Origin: Clostridia bacterium | GTDB taxonomy: Bacteria > Bacillota > Clostridia > Christensenellales > Borkfalkiaceae | NCBI GenBank assembly: GCA_017504795.1 | Contig: JAFVQM010000009.1 | Location: forward strand, 1-63,947 | Direction of reading: 5' to 3' | DNA: 63,947 nucleotides | Shown: positions 1 through 9,243 of the stretch, one piece after another | Layout of the letters: each line of letters begins with the position of its first letter | How positions within the stretch are numbered: the stretch's first letter is position 1 | Position numbers and translations under genes: made by a program | Notes under the pieces: generated by a model | What the model saw: the letters and a program-made list of their open reading frames with translations, nothing else | The model's database searches: none | Told to the model about the DNA's origin: nothing

Positions 1-43
1 AAAGCCGATATTTAATAAAAACTATTCAAATTCAAGTAATTAC

Positions 44-72
44 TTGACAAAATTATATAAAAGTTATATAAT
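44..72 (+). promoter_or_regulatory. Promoter of the pyrimidine operon
   Basis: TTGACA at 44-49 and TATAAT at 67-72 are separated by 17 bases, a perfect sigma-A promoter. Transcription would begin near 80, giving a leader of about 130 bases before pyrR. Confidence 0.85.
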
Positions 73-79
73 TTAACTA

Positions 80-197
80 ATCTTTAATTCGATACAGAGA
101 GATCGGCAAGAGTAGTTGAATAAAATTGTAGCCCTTTTATAGTATAAGGGTGTATTTTAGTAAAAACTTTAAGTCTTGCCGTAGGCAAGACTTTTTT
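80..197 (+). promoter_or_regulatory. PyrR-type transcription attenuator leader
   Basis: A small hairpin at 91-104 (GAU/AUC closing a purine-rich ACAGAGAG loop) resembles the PyrR-binding anti-antiterminator of Bacillota. Bases 104-111 (CGGCAAGA) are exactly complementary to 174-181 (TCTTGCCG), the 5' arm of the terminator just before pyrR, so an antiterminator competes with the terminator. A further hairpin lies at about 131-151. By family knowledge PyrR bound to UMP would stabilise the 5' hairpin and allow termination. The structure is seen in the sequence; binding by PyrR is inferred from the gene that follows. Confidence 0.75.
171..197 (+). terminator. Attenuator terminator upstream of pyrR
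   Basis: A ten-base stem (171-180 with 184-193, loop GTA) is followed by a T run to 197, directly before the pyrR ribosome site. It is the terminator arm of the attenuator. Confidence 0.8.
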
Positions 198-210
198 GTT
201 TAGGTGGAAT

Positions 211-759
211 ATGGCTAAAAAAACCTTGATAATGGACGAAACGGCAATTTATAGAGCCTTGGCGCGCATTACTCACGAACTTATTGAAAGAAATAAAGGC
301 GTAGGCTCGGTGTGTTTACTCGGCGTTAAAACGCGAGGCGTTCCGCTTGCCGAAATGCTTAAACAAAACATTAAAAAGTTTGAAGGGATTGACGTTCCTA
401 TCGGGTATATCGACATAACTTTACATCGTGACGACATATCTGAAAGTGACAAAAAAGTATCGGCTGGCGACTGTTCGTTCCCCTGTGATATTAGAGATAA
501 AACGGTTATTATCGTTGACGACGTTATGTACACGGGTAGAACTGCGCGCGCGGCGATAGAGGCAACCTTTTCGTACGCTCGCCCCAAAGAACTTCAATAC
601 GCAGTTTTAATCGACCGTGGGCATAGGGAACTTCCTATACGCCCCGACTACGTTGGAAAGAACTTGCCCACGTCAAAAAACGAAATCGTCAAAGTGTGCC
701 TTAGTGGAGTTGACGGGGAAACGGCAGTATATATAAAGGATAAAAATGAAAGAGATTAA
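211..759 (+). CDS. pyrR: PyrR bifunctional pyrimidine regulator / uracil phosphoribosyltransferase
   Basis: PyrR binds the leader of pyr mRNA in response to UMP and also carries uracil phosphoribosyltransferase activity. The 182-residue product has the phosphoribosyltransferase fold, with the PRPP-binding motif IIVDDVMYTGRT at about residues 99-110. The start was set at the ATG at 211 because AGGTGG lies just upstream; an in-frame TTG at 196 would fall inside the attenuator terminator and is unlikely. First gene of the operon; its end overlaps pyrC by 14 bases. Regulation: the attenuator at 80-197 should give autoregulation. Confidence 0.93.
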   Translation: MAKKTLIMDETAIYRALARITHELIERNKGVGSVCLLGVKTRGVPLAEMLKQNIKKFEGIDVPIGYIDITLHRDDISESDKKVSAGDCSFPCDIRDKTVIIVDDVMYTGRTARAAIEATFSYARPKELQYAVLIDRGHRELPIRPDYVGKNLPTSKNEIVKVCLSGVDGETAVYIKDKNERD

Positions 760-1945
760 AGCAAGCGTTATCGCAAACGGCGATATTAAAAATTATATAG
801 AAAACGAACTTATAGGGCGGTTTAGCGAGTATAATAAGCAAGGGCTTACGGCAATACCGTCACTTGTTGACGTGCACGTTCACTTCCGCGAGCCGGGGTT
901 TTCGTACAAGGAAACGATAGCGTCGGGTTGTAGTTCGGGCGCACGCGGTGGATATACTACGGTGTTTACAATGCCAAACCTAAATCCCGTGCCTGACAGC
1001 GTTGAAAACATAAAGGCTCAACTTCAACTTATCAAAGACCAAGCGAGTATAAACGTGTATCCGTACGCGTCAATAACGATAGGGGAAAAGGGCGAAGTTT
1101 TAACGGATATAACCGCGCTTTCAAAATACGCCGTTGCCTTTTCGGACGACGGTAGGGGCGTTCAAGACCAAAAGATGATGGAAGACGCTATGCGCCTTGC
1201 CAAAGAAAACGGCAAACTCATATGTGCGCACTGTGAAGATAATTCGCTACTGTTTGGCGGTTATATCCACAAAGGCTTATACGCCGAGAAAAACGGACAT
1301 AGGGGAATATGTTCTGAAAGTGAATACAAACAAATCGAGCGCGACCTTGAACTCGTAGCAAAAACGGGCGTAAGTTATCACGTTTGCCACGTTTCGGCAA
1401 AAGAGAGTGTAGCGCTTATTCGCGAAGCGAAAAAATCGGGGCTTGACGTAAGTTGTGAAACCGCGCCCCACTACCTAATACTTTCGGATAAAGACTTATT
1501 AGAAGATGGGCGTTTCAAAATGAACCCGCCACTTCGTGACGAGAGAGACAAACGCGCTTTAATAGACGGCGTTTTAGACGGGACTATTGAAATTATCGCA
1601 ACCGACCACGCACCGCATAGTCAAGAAGAAAAGTCAAAGGGGCTTGAAAAGAGTGCGTTTGGTGTAGTTGGGCTTGAAACGGCGTTTTCGTCACTATATA
1701 CCCACCTTGTAAAAAAGGGAATTATAACGATAGAAAAACTAGTTGAGATAATGGCGATAAACCCGCGAAAGAGATTTAATTTATCTTACGACAAAGGCTT
1801 TACGGTTTTCGACCTTGAAAAAGAGTATATCGTAAACCCGAGCGAGTTTTTATCAAAGGGGAGAGCAACCCCGTTTGAAAATATGAAATTTAACGGCGTA
1901 TGTAAACTTACTGCGCTTGACGGCGTAGCCGTATACAAAAATTAA
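746..1945 (+). CDS. pyrC: Dihydroorotase
   Basis: Zinc amidohydrolase that cyclises carbamoyl-aspartate to dihydroorotate, third step of pyrimidine synthesis, cytosolic. The 399-residue length fits the class found with PyrR in Bacillota. Visible motifs: DVHVHFREPG at about 42-51 (first two metal-binding His), SDDGRG at about 132-137, HCED near 153, HVCHVS near 212-217, and ATDHAPHS at about 285-292. The start overlaps the end of pyrR, so the two are translationally coupled. Eleven bases separate it from carB. Confidence 0.95.
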   Translation: MKEIKASVIANGDIKNYIENELIGRFSEYNKQGLTAIPSLVDVHVHFREPGFSYKETIASGCSSGARGGYTTVFTMPNLNPVPDSVENIKAQLQLIKDQASINVYPYASITIGEKGEVLTDITALSKYAVAFSDDGRGVQDQKMMEDAMRLAKENGKLICAHCEDNSLLFGGYIHKGLYAEKNGHRGICSESEYKQIERDLELVAKTGVSYHVCHVSAKESVALIREAKKSGLDVSCETAPHYLILSDKDLLEDGRFKMNPPLRDERDKRALIDGVLDGTIEIIATDHAPHSQEEKSKGLEKSAFGVVGLETAFSSLYTHLVKKGIITIEKLVEIMAINPRKRFNLSYDKGFTVFDLEKEYIVNPSEFLSKGRATPFENMKFNGVCKLTALDGVAVYKN

Positions 1946-1956
1946 GGAGAAAAGTT

Positions 1957-4900
1957 ATGGCAAAGAGAAAAGACATTAAAAAGATACTTATAATCGGTTC
2001 GGGCCCTATCGTAATAGGTCAAGCGGCAGAGTTTGACTACGCTGGTACTCAGGCTTGCTTAGCACTTAAAGAAGAAGGTTACGAAGTAGTACTCGTAAAC
2101 TCTAACCCTGCAACCATTATGACTGACACGACCATCGCCGACAAGGTTTATATGGAACCTTTAACGCTTGAATACGTTGCTAAAATTTTAAGGTACGAGC
2201 GCCCCGACGCTATCGTTCCGGGTATCGGCGGTCAAACGGGCTTAAACCTTGCTATGCAACTTGAAAAGAAGGGTGTTTTAAGAGAGTGCGGTGTTGAACT
2301 TCTTGGAACGTCAAGCGAAAGTATCGAAAGGGCGGAAGACAGAGAACTTTTCAAAGAACTTTGCCAGTCTATCGGCGAGCCGACTATCCCGTCAGAGATT
2401 ACTTACAGTTTAGAAGAAGCCAAAGAATCGGCTAAGAGAATAGGTTATCCCGTAGTTTTAAGACCTGCTTTTACCTTAGGCGGTACGGGTGGCGGTTTTG
2501 CAAATAACGAAGAAGAACTTATCGAAATAGGCATAAACGCTTTCAAACTTTCGCCCGTTCATCAAGTTCTTATCGAAAAGAGCGTAAAAGGCTATAAAGA
2601 AATAGAGTTTGAAGTAATGCGTGACGCGAACGACACGGCAATCACCATCTGCGGTATGGAAAACGTTGACCCCGTTGGCGTTCACACGGGCGACTCTATC
2701 GTAGTTGCGCCTATACTTTCACTTAACCAGCACGACCACGATATGCTTAAAAACAGCGCCCTTAAAATTATAAGGGAACTTAAAATAAACGGCGGTTGTA
2801 ACGTTCAGTTTGCGCTCAACCCAAATTCTAGCGAATACTACTTAATCGAAGTTAACCCAAGAGTTTCGCGCTCGTCGGCGCTTGCGTCTAAGGCAAGTGG
2901 TTACCCGATAGCAAGAGTTACCGCAAAAATTGCAGTAGGTATGTCGCTTGACGAAATTCCCGTTGCAGGCGGTACTGCGGCAATCGAGCCAAGGCTTGAC
3001 TATATCGTTGCTAAATTCCCACGTTTCCCGTTCGACAAGTTCTCGTCGGCAGCGAACGTGCTTGGTACTCAAATGAAAGCAACGGGCGAAGTTATGGGCA
3101 TAGGTTCTACGCTTGACGAGTGTATGTTAAAATCCGTTCGCTCGCTCGAAATCGGTTGCTATCACTTGCACCTTCCTAAATTTGATAAGTTTACGGAAAA
3201 AGACCTTAAAGATTACATTGTTGACACCAAGGACGATAGCATTTTCGCCGTAACCGAACTTTTAAGGCGTGGCGTATCCGTGAAAGAACTTCACGAAATT
3301 ACTAAAATTACCGAACTTTTCCTTGACTGCTTTAAGCGAATAGTCGATATGGAAGAAATCTTAAAGCAAAAGCCTTTCGACCTTACCGCGCTTAAATTGG
3401 CAAAAACTCTAGGTTTTTCGGATAGATACATAGCAAAACTTTGGAAAGCAAAAGAACTTGATATTTATAATCTTCGCCACCAAAACGGAATAGTTCCCGT
3501 ATTTAGAATGGTTGATACTCTTCACACGGGAAAGTACATTGCTTATCTTTACTCTTCGTATATGGGTAAAAACGAGTCAAGGCTTACCGATAAGAAAAAA
3601 CTCGTTGTACTTGGCGCAGGTCCTATCCGTATAGGTCAAGGCGTAGAGTTTGACTATTCTACCGTTCACGCCGTTCAAACGATAAAGCGTTCTGGCTACG
3701 AGGCTATCATTATAAACAATAACCCCGAAACCGTTTCGACCGACTATACCACGGCGGATAAACTTTATTTCGAACCCCTAACCACCGAAGACGTTATGGA
3801 AATTTTAGAGTTCGAAAAGCCGGAAGGGGTAATCGCGTCACTCGGCGGTCAAACGGCAATAAACCTTGCTCAACCGCTATTTGATAGGGGCGTTAAAATC
3901 GTAGGAACTGACTGCGAGGCAATAGATAGAGCGGAAGATAGAAACGCGTTTGAAAATCTTCTTAACGAACTCAATATTCCAAGGGCGAAAGGCAGAGCCG
4001 TTACCAAGATAGAAGACGGTATTTCGGCAGCGAGAGAAATAGGCTATCCCGTTCTCGTTAGACCTAGTTTCGTTCTCGGCGGTAGAGCGATGCAAATAGT
4101 AGCAGGCGAAGAGCAGTTAAAACACTACCTAAAAACCGCCGTTGAAATCGACGAAGATAAACCCGTACTCGTAGACAAATATATTCAAGGTAAAGAAGTT
4201 GAAGTCGACGCTATTTGCGACGGTATTGACGTTTTCGTTCCAGGTATTATGGAACTCGTTGAAAGAACGGGTATCCACAGTGGCGACAGTATTAGCGTAT
4301 ATCCTACGTTTAGCATATCCGATAAAGTTAAGGGCGTTATACTTCAATACGCTAAAAAACTCGGCTTAGGTATCGGCATAAAGGGTTTATATAATATTCA
4401 GTTTATCGTAGATAAAAACGACGACGTTTACATTATAGAAGTTAACCCCCGTTCGTCAAGAACCGTTCCTTTCCTTTCAAAGTCAACGGGTTACAGTTTA
4501 GCCGATATCGCAACCGAAGTTATTATGGGTAGAACGCTTAAAGAACAAGGAATTTTCACGATTTATCCTAACGAAAAGAAGCGTTGGTACGTAAAAGTTC
4601 CCGTATTCTCGTTCAACAAACTCCGCGGGCTTGATGCTTACCTTTCTCCCGAAATGAAATCAACGGGCGAGGCTATCGGTTACGACGATAAGTTAAACCG
4701 CGCTTTATATAAGGCGTTACAAGCGTCTGGCATGAGCGTTCAAAACTACGGTACGGTGCTTGCTACCGTTGCCGATAAGGATAAGGATGAAGCGTTACCG
4801 CTTATTAGAAGATTTTATAATCTTGGCTTTAACATTATGGCTACCGAAGGCACTGCTAAATTCCTTAAACAAAACGGCATTAGAACGCACGCTGTTAAAA

Positions 4901-5130
4901 AGATTTCTGACGGGTCTGACGAGATTTTAGACGCTATCCGTCAAGGCTTTATCAGTTACGTTATAAACACCAAAGATATCGGCTCGAAAGGTCAAAATAC
5001 TGACGGGGCTGAAATCCGCCGTGCCGCAACTGAAAACAACGTTAATATCTTTACCGCATTAGATACCGTAAATGTTCTTCTTGACGTACTTGAAGAAATC
5101 ACTCTATCCGTTTCAACGATAGATGCGTAA
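1957..5130 (+). CDS. carB: Carbamoyl-phosphate synthase large subunit
   Basis: Makes carbamoyl phosphate from bicarbonate, ammonia (supplied by the glutaminase subunit) and two ATP. At 1057 residues it is full length. The two homologous ATP-grasp halves are plain: N-terminal IIGSGPIVIGQAAEFDYAG near residue 11 and the repeat LGAGPIRIGQGVEFDYS near residue 550; both halves contain EVNPR metal/ATP motifs. The C-terminal MGS-like allosteric domain (TEGTAKFLKQNGI) occupies about 930-1057. The small subunit gene carA is not next to it, which is unusual since carA normally precedes carB; it may be elsewhere. Confidence 0.95.
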   Translation: MAKRKDIKKILIIGSGPIVIGQAAEFDYAGTQACLALKEEGYEVVLVNSNPATIMTDTTIADKVYMEPLTLEYVAKILRYERPDAIVPGIGGQTGLNLAMQLEKKGVLRECGVELLGTSSESIERAEDRELFKELCQSIGEPTIPSEITYSLEEAKESAKRIGYPVVLRPAFTLGGTGGGFANNEEELIEIGINAFKLSPVHQVLIEKSVKGYKEIEFEVMRDANDTAITICGMENVDPVGVHTGDSIVVAPILSLNQHDHDMLKNSALKIIRELKINGGCNVQFALNPNSSEYYLIEVNPRVSRSSALASKASGYPIARVTAKIAVGMSLDEIPVAGGTAAIEPRLDYIVAKFPRFPFDKFSSAANVLGTQMKATGEVMGIGSTLDECMLKSVRSLEIGCYHLHLPKFDKFTEKDLKDYIVDTKDDSIFAVTELLRRGVSVKELHEITKITELFLDCFKRIVDMEEILKQKPFDLTALKLAKTLGFSDRYIAKLWKAKELDIYNLRHQNGIVPVFRMVDTLHTGKYIAYLYSSYMGKNESRLTDKKKLVVLGAGPIRIGQGVEFDYSTVHAVQTIKRSGYEAIIINNNPETVSTDYTTADKLYFEPLTTEDVMEILEFEKPEGVIASLGGQTAINLAQPLFDRGVKIVGTDCEAIDRAEDRNAFENLLNELNIPRAKGRAVTKIEDGISAAREIGYPVLVRPSFVLGGRAMQIVAGEEQLKHYLKTAVEIDEDKPVLVDKYIQGKEVEVDAICDGIDVFVPGIMELVERTGIHSGDSISVYPTFSISDKVKGVILQYAKKLGLGIGIKGLYNIQFIVDKNDDVYIIEVNPRSSRTVPFLSKSTGYSLADIATEVIMGRTLKEQGIFTIYPNEKKRWYVKVPVFSFNKLRGLDAYLSPEMKSTGEAIGYDDKLNRALYKALQASGMSVQNYGTVLATVADKDKDEALPLIRRFYNLGFNIMATEGTAKFLKQNGIRTHAVKKISDGSDEILDAIRQGFISYVINTKDIGSKGQNTDGAEIRRAATENNVNIFTALDTVNVLLDVLEEITLSVSTIDA

Positions 5131-5147
5131 TTTTATAAAGTAAAACT

Positions 5148-5876
5148 ATGAAACAAGTAATATTTGAAATAAAAAACAACAAACCGCTTAACGCTCAAAT
5201 TATGGAAATGACGCTTGCGGGCGACAACCAAGGCGTTAAAGCGGGGCAGTTTATCAATATTAAGATTGACGGTTTTTATCTTCGTAGGCCGATATCCGTT
5301 TGCGAAATTGTAGATGGTGGGCTTAAAATTATCTATAAAATAGTAGGTAAGGGAACGGAAGTTTTAAGCCGTATGAAAACGGGCGAGAAGTTGGACGTTT
5401 TGATCGGGCTTGGCAACGGCTACGATTTAACGCTTTCGGGCGACAAACCGCTACTTATCGGCGGTGGCGTTGGCGTTCCGCCTATGTATGAACTTTGCAA
5501 ACAATTGATTGCGCAAGGAAAACAAGTGACTGTAATACTTGGCTTTAACGCTAAAAGCGAAATCTTTTACGAAAAAGAGTTTGAAAACCTTGGCGCAAAA
5601 GTTTTAGTTACCACCGCTGACGGCAGTTACGGTATAAAAGGGTTCGTAACCGATGCTATGAAAGGCTTAGATTATTCATACTTTTACACTTGCGGGCCAG
5701 AGCCTATGCTTAAAGCAGTTCATAAACAAAGCGTGACTGACGGTGAAATGAGTTTTGAAGAGCGCATGGGTTGTGGCTTTGGTGCGTGCATGGGTTGTTC
5801 GTGCAAAACGCTAACGGGAAACAAGCGAATTTGCAAGGAAGGTCCCGTTCTTAAAAAGGGGGAAATCTTATGGTAA
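5148..5876 (+). CDS. pyrK: Dihydroorotate dehydrogenase electron-transfer subunit PyrK
   Basis: Iron-sulfur flavoprotein that passes electrons from dihydroorotate (through the PyrD subunit) to NAD+. The 242-residue protein has the ferredoxin-reductase fold: FAD-binding YLRRPISVC near residue 46, the GGGVGVPPMYEL nucleotide-binding stretch near 105, and C-terminal cysteines in CGFGACMGC and further C residues binding a 2Fe-2S cluster. It overlaps pyrD by 7 bases, as expected for subunits of one complex. Confidence 0.93.
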   Translation: MKQVIFEIKNNKPLNAQIMEMTLAGDNQGVKAGQFINIKIDGFYLRRPISVCEIVDGGLKIIYKIVGKGTEVLSRMKTGEKLDVLIGLGNGYDLTLSGDKPLLIGGGVGVPPMYELCKQLIAQGKQVTVILGFNAKSEIFYEKEFENLGAKVLVTTADGSYGIKGFVTDAMKGLDYSYFYTCGPEPMLKAVHKQSVTDGEMSFEERMGCGFGACMGCSCKTLTGNKRICKEGPVLKKGEILW

Positions 5877-6784
5877 ACACTAAGGTAAACTTATTAGGTA
5901 TTGAACTTGATAACCCCGTTATTCCTGCAAGCGGAACGTTCGGTTACGGCTACGAGTTTAGTGGTCTTTACGACATAAATTGTTTAGGCACGTTTTCTTT
6001 CAAAGGGACTACCAAAGAGCCAAGGTTTGGAAACCCCACGCCTAGAATTGCCGAGTGTACGGCAGGTATGATAAACGCGGTAGGGTTACAAAACCCCGGC
6101 GTTCACAAGGTAATTGAAGAAGAACTGCCTAAACTTAAAAAGTGCTTTAATAAAAAAGTAATGGCTAACGTTTCGGGCTTTTCGGTTGAAGAATACGCTT
6201 ATACTTGCGAACTTCTTGACAAACAAGAACAAGTAGGTTGGCTTGAAGTTAACGTAAGTTGCCCCAACGTTCACGGTGGCGGTATGAGTTTTGGAACTCA
6301 GCCGTCTGCCGCTGCGGAAGTGACAAGGGCGGTTAAAAAAGTGACCAATAAGCCGATTATCATTAAACTTTCGCCAAACGTAACGGATATAGTATCCATA
6401 GCCAAAGCGTGTGAAGACGCGGGCGCGGACGGTATTAGTTTAATAAACACTATGCTCGGTATGAGAATTGACCTTAATCGCAAAAAGCCGATAATTGCAA
6501 ACGTGATGGGTGGTTTTTCGGGCTCGGCAATATTCCCCGTAGCGCTTCGCATGGTGTATCAAGTATCGTCAGCCGTAAAAATCCCCGTGGTTGGTATGGG
6601 CGGCGTATCTTCGGCGGACGACGTTATCGAAATGATGCTAGCAGGCGCAACCGCGGTTGAAGTTGGCGCGTATAACCTAGTTAACCCCTACGCTTGCCGT
6701 GACATAATAAACGATTTGCCAACTGCTATGCAAAAGTACAAAATAAATTCGCTTAGTGAAATTATAGGAGGAGCAAAAGTATGA
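5870..6784 (+). CDS. pyrD: Dihydroorotate dehydrogenase catalytic subunit (class 1B)
   Basis: FMN enzyme oxidising dihydroorotate to orotate as a heterotetramer with PyrK. The 304-residue length and the preceding pyrK identify class 1B. Visible motifs: PASGTFGYG near residue 19, VNVSCPNV near 128-135 with the class 1 catalytic cysteine, and [17 protein letters not shown] near 241, the phosphate/FMN site. ATG at 5870 follows AAGGGGGA. Its stop overlaps the pyrF start by 4 bases. Confidence 0.94.
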   Translation: MVNTKVNLLGIELDNPVIPASGTFGYGYEFSGLYDINCLGTFSFKGTTKEPRFGNPTPRIAECTAGMINAVGLQNPGVHKVIEEELPKLKKCFNKKVMANVSGFSVEEYAYTCELLDKQEQVGWLEVNVSCPNVHGGGMSFGTQPSAAAEVTRAVKKVTNKPIIIKLSPNVTDIVSIAKACEDAGADGISLINTMLGMRIDLNRKKPIIANVMGGFSGSAIFPVALRMVYQVSSAVKIPVVGMGGVSSADDVIEMMLAGATAVEVGAYNLVNPYACRDIINDLPTAMQKYKINSLSEIIGGAKV

Positions 6785-7482
6785 GTAAAGACGTAATTAT
6801 TGCGCTTGACTTTGATAGTAAAGAAAAGGTGTTTAACTTTCTTGACAAGTTCGAAGGCAAAAAGCCGTTTGTAAAAATCGGTATGGAATTATACTATGCC
6901 GAGGGCCCCGAAATCGTAAAAGAGATAAAGAGCCGTGGGCATAAAATCTTTTTAGATTTGAAACTTCACGATATCCCCAACACCGTTAAAAAGGCTATGA
7001 AGGTTTTATCTGAACTTGACGTTGATATGACCAACCTTCACGCAAGCGGTACTATAAATATGATGAAAGGCGCTATCGAGGGCTTAACCCGTGCAGACGG
7101 CACTAGACCTATGCTTATCGCAGTTACACAACTAACGTCTACCGACCAAGAAAGTATGGAAAATGACCTTTTAATTAAAGAACCTATCGACAAAGTCGTT
7201 ATGCATTATGCAAGTAACGCTAAAATCGCCGGGCTTGACGGAGTTGTTTGCTCACCCTTAGAAGCAGGCAAAGTTCACGGCGTTTGCGGTAACGAGTTCG
7301 TAACGGTTACCCCGGGCGTAAGGCTCGCGGGCGACGCGGTAGGCGACCAAAAGCGCGTAACCACCCCCGCACTTGCTAGGGAACTCGGTAGCGATTATAT
7401 CGTAGTAGGTCGTTCGATAACGGGCGCTGAAAACCCCGTTGAAGCGTATAATAGATGTTTAAGAGAATTTTTAGGAGAATAA
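6781..7482 (+). CDS. pyrF: Orotidine-5'-phosphate decarboxylase
   Basis: Decarboxylates OMP to UMP, the last step of the pathway. The 233-residue TIM barrel belongs to the short PyrF family of Bacillota: ALDFDSKEK at the N-terminus, the catalytic stretch [13 protein letters not shown] near 58-70 with its Lys and Asp, TPGVRL near 179 and VVGRSIT near 212 for phosphate binding. AGGAGGAGC precedes the ATG, which overlaps the pyrD stop. Confidence 0.95.
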   Translation: MSKDVIIALDFDSKEKVFNFLDKFEGKKPFVKIGMELYYAEGPEIVKEIKSRGHKIFLDLKLHDIPNTVKKAMKVLSELDVDMTNLHASGTINMMKGAIEGLTRADGTRPMLIAVTQLTSTDQESMENDLLIKEPIDKVVMHYASNAKIAGLDGVVCSPLEAGKVHGVCGNEFVTVTPGVRLAGDAVGDQKRVTTPALARELGSDYIVVGRSITGAENPVEAYNRCLREFLGE

Positions 7483-7486
7483 AAAT

Positions 7487-8128
7487 ATGAATAAACTTGA
7501 AAAACTCATTGCGAAAGATTTGCTTTCTATAAAGGCGGTGTTCTTCCGCCCCGAAGAACCGTTCACTTGGGCAAGCGGTATTAAAAGCCCGGTGTATTGC
7601 GACAACCGTTTGACCTTAACGTCAGTAAAAGTTAGAAACGACGTTGAAAACGGCTTAGCAACCTTAATTAAAGAAAACTATCCCGATGCCGAAGTTTTAA
7701 TGGGAACTTCAACCGCAGGTATCGCCCACGCCGCAATAACGGCGCACCTTCTCGATATGCCTATGGGTTACGTTCGTTCGGGCGCAAAAGACCACGGCAG
7801 ACAAAACCAAATTGAAGGTAAACTTGAAAAAGGGCAAAAGGTAGTTGTCGTTGAAGACCTTATCTCAACGGGTGGCTCGGTTATCGAAGTAGTTAACGTT
7901 TTAAGAGATGCAGGCGCGGAAGTTTTAGGCGTTGTTTCTATCTTTACCTACGGTATGAAAAAGGGCTTAGACAGACTTAACGACGCTAACGTTAAAAATA
8001 TTTCGCTTACTAATTTTGACGTTATTGCCGAAGTTGCCGCAGAAGAAAATTACGTAAAACCGTCGGACGTGGAAAGGCTTATCGCGTTTAGAAACAACCC
8101 GTCGGACGAAAGTTGGATAAAGGATTAA
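7487..8128 (+). CDS. pyrE: Orotate phosphoribosyltransferase
   Basis: Joins orotate and PRPP to give OMP. The 213-residue protein carries the PRPP loop VVVVEDLISTGGS at about 119-131 and the flexible catalytic loop with Lys/His residues near 100-108 (AKDHGRQNQ). Four bases separate it from pyrF and four from pyrB, so the operon is tightly packed. Confidence 0.94.
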   Translation: MNKLEKLIAKDLLSIKAVFFRPEEPFTWASGIKSPVYCDNRLTLTSVKVRNDVENGLATLIKENYPDAEVLMGTSTAGIAHAAITAHLLDMPMGYVRSGAKDHGRQNQIEGKLEKGQKVVVVEDLISTGGSVIEVVNVLRDAGAEVLGVVSIFTYGMKKGLDRLNDANVKNISLTNFDVIAEVAAEENYVKPSDVERLIAFRNNPSDESWIKD

Positions 8129-8132
8129 GATT

Positions 8133-9203
8133 ATGAGAAGTTTAATTGACGTTGTTGATTTTTCAGTTGAAGAGATAAACGAACTTATTAAAACCGCGCT
8201 CGATATACAAAAAAACCCCGATATGTATTCGGAAACGTGCAAGGGTAAAATTCTTGCAACGTTGTTTTTCGAGCCGTCAACTCGCACTCGTTTGAGTTTT
8301 GAAACGGCTATGCTCCGCTTAGGCGGTAGCGTTATAGGGTTTTCGTCGGCATCGAGTTCGTCTGCATCAAAGGGCGAAAGCGTAGCCGATACCGCAAAGG
8401 TAATATCAACGTACGCCGATATTATCGCTATGCGCCACTACAAAGAAGGCGCGCCTTTCGTGGCTAGCCAAAACGCAAATATCCCCGTTATCAACGCGGG
8501 TGACGGTGGGCACTGCCACCCAACGCAAACGCTTGCCGACCTTTTGACTATATATCGCCGTCACGGTGGGTTTGACAACTTAACCGTAGGTTTTTGCGGT
8601 GACTTAAAGTTCGGTAGAACGGTGCACTCTTTGATTTCGGCACTTGCAAGATATTCGGGCGTAAAAATCGTTTTAATATCGCCAAAGGAACTTAAACTTC
8701 CCGATTACGTAATTAAAAACGTAATCGAAAAAAGTGGACTTTCCTACGTAGAAACCGATAGTTTAGAAGAGTATATGAACCAACTTGACGTGCTTTATAT
8801 GACGAGAGTTCAAGGTGAACGCTTTGAAGATAAACTCGAATACGAAAGGCTTAAAGATAGTTATATCCTAACGCCCGATAAAATCGTTTCGGCAAAATCT
8901 AGTATGACTATTATGCACCCACTTCCGCGCGTTAACGAACTCAGCGTTAAAATTGATACGGATAGTAGGGCTTGCTACTTTATGCAGGTTGAAAGCGGTA
9001 AACTTATGCGTATGGCACTTATTATTAAACTTCTTAAAGAAGCCAAAAACCCCGAAAAAGAAGATAGGCTTGCCACCGCTAATGAAAGCGTTATAAAATG
9101 TAAAAACCCCGCGTGCATTACGACTACCGAGCAAGAAATTATTCACTACTACAAATCGGTTGACGGCGAGCGCCACTGCATTTATTGCGACGCGAAAATT
9201 TAA
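8133..9203 (+). CDS. pyrB: Aspartate carbamoyltransferase fused to a PyrI-type zinc domain
   Basis: Condenses carbamoyl phosphate and aspartate. Residues 1 to about 305 form the catalytic chain: FFEPSTRTR near 46-54, the mobile SSASKGES loop near 75-85, HPTQ near 129, and MHPLPRV near 263. The last 50 residues are extra: KCKNPACI near 322-329 and CIYC near 348-351 match the four-cysteine zinc domain at the C-terminus of the regulatory chain PyrI. The N-terminal nucleotide-binding domain of PyrI is missing, so the fused domain can hold a contact between chains but not bind CTP or ATP in the usual way. Last gene of the operon. Confidence 0.93.
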   Translation: MRSLIDVVDFSVEEINELIKTALDIQKNPDMYSETCKGKILATLFFEPSTRTRLSFETAMLRLGGSVIGFSSASSSSASKGESVADTAKVISTYADIIAMRHYKEGAPFVASQNANIPVINAGDGGHCHPTQTLADLLTIYRRHGGFDNLTVGFCGDLKFGRTVHSLISALARYSGVKIVLISPKELKLPDYVIKNVIEKSGLSYVETDSLEEYMNQLDVLYMTRVQGERFEDKLEYERLKDSYILTPDKIVSAKSSMTIMHPLPRVNELSVKIDTDSRACYFMQVESGKLMRMALIIKLLKEAKNPEKEDRLATANESVIKCKNPACITTTEQEIIHYYKSVDGERHCIYCDAKI

Positions 9204-9211
9204 TTATAAAA

Positions 9212-9237
9212 AAAACGGCTCAGTCGAGCCGTTTTTT
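9212..9237 (+). terminator. Terminator of the pyrimidine operon
   Basis: CGGCTC and GAGCCG form a perfect stem flanked by A and T runs, 9 bases after the pyrB stop. It can act in both directions and also ends the converging gene at 9244. Confidence 0.9.
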
Positions 9238-9243
9238 AATTGC

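Noticed and set aside
273-587. Long antisense frames within the pyr and other genes
   Set aside because: They are frames opposite well-conserved genes, have no ribosome sites and no recognisable domains.
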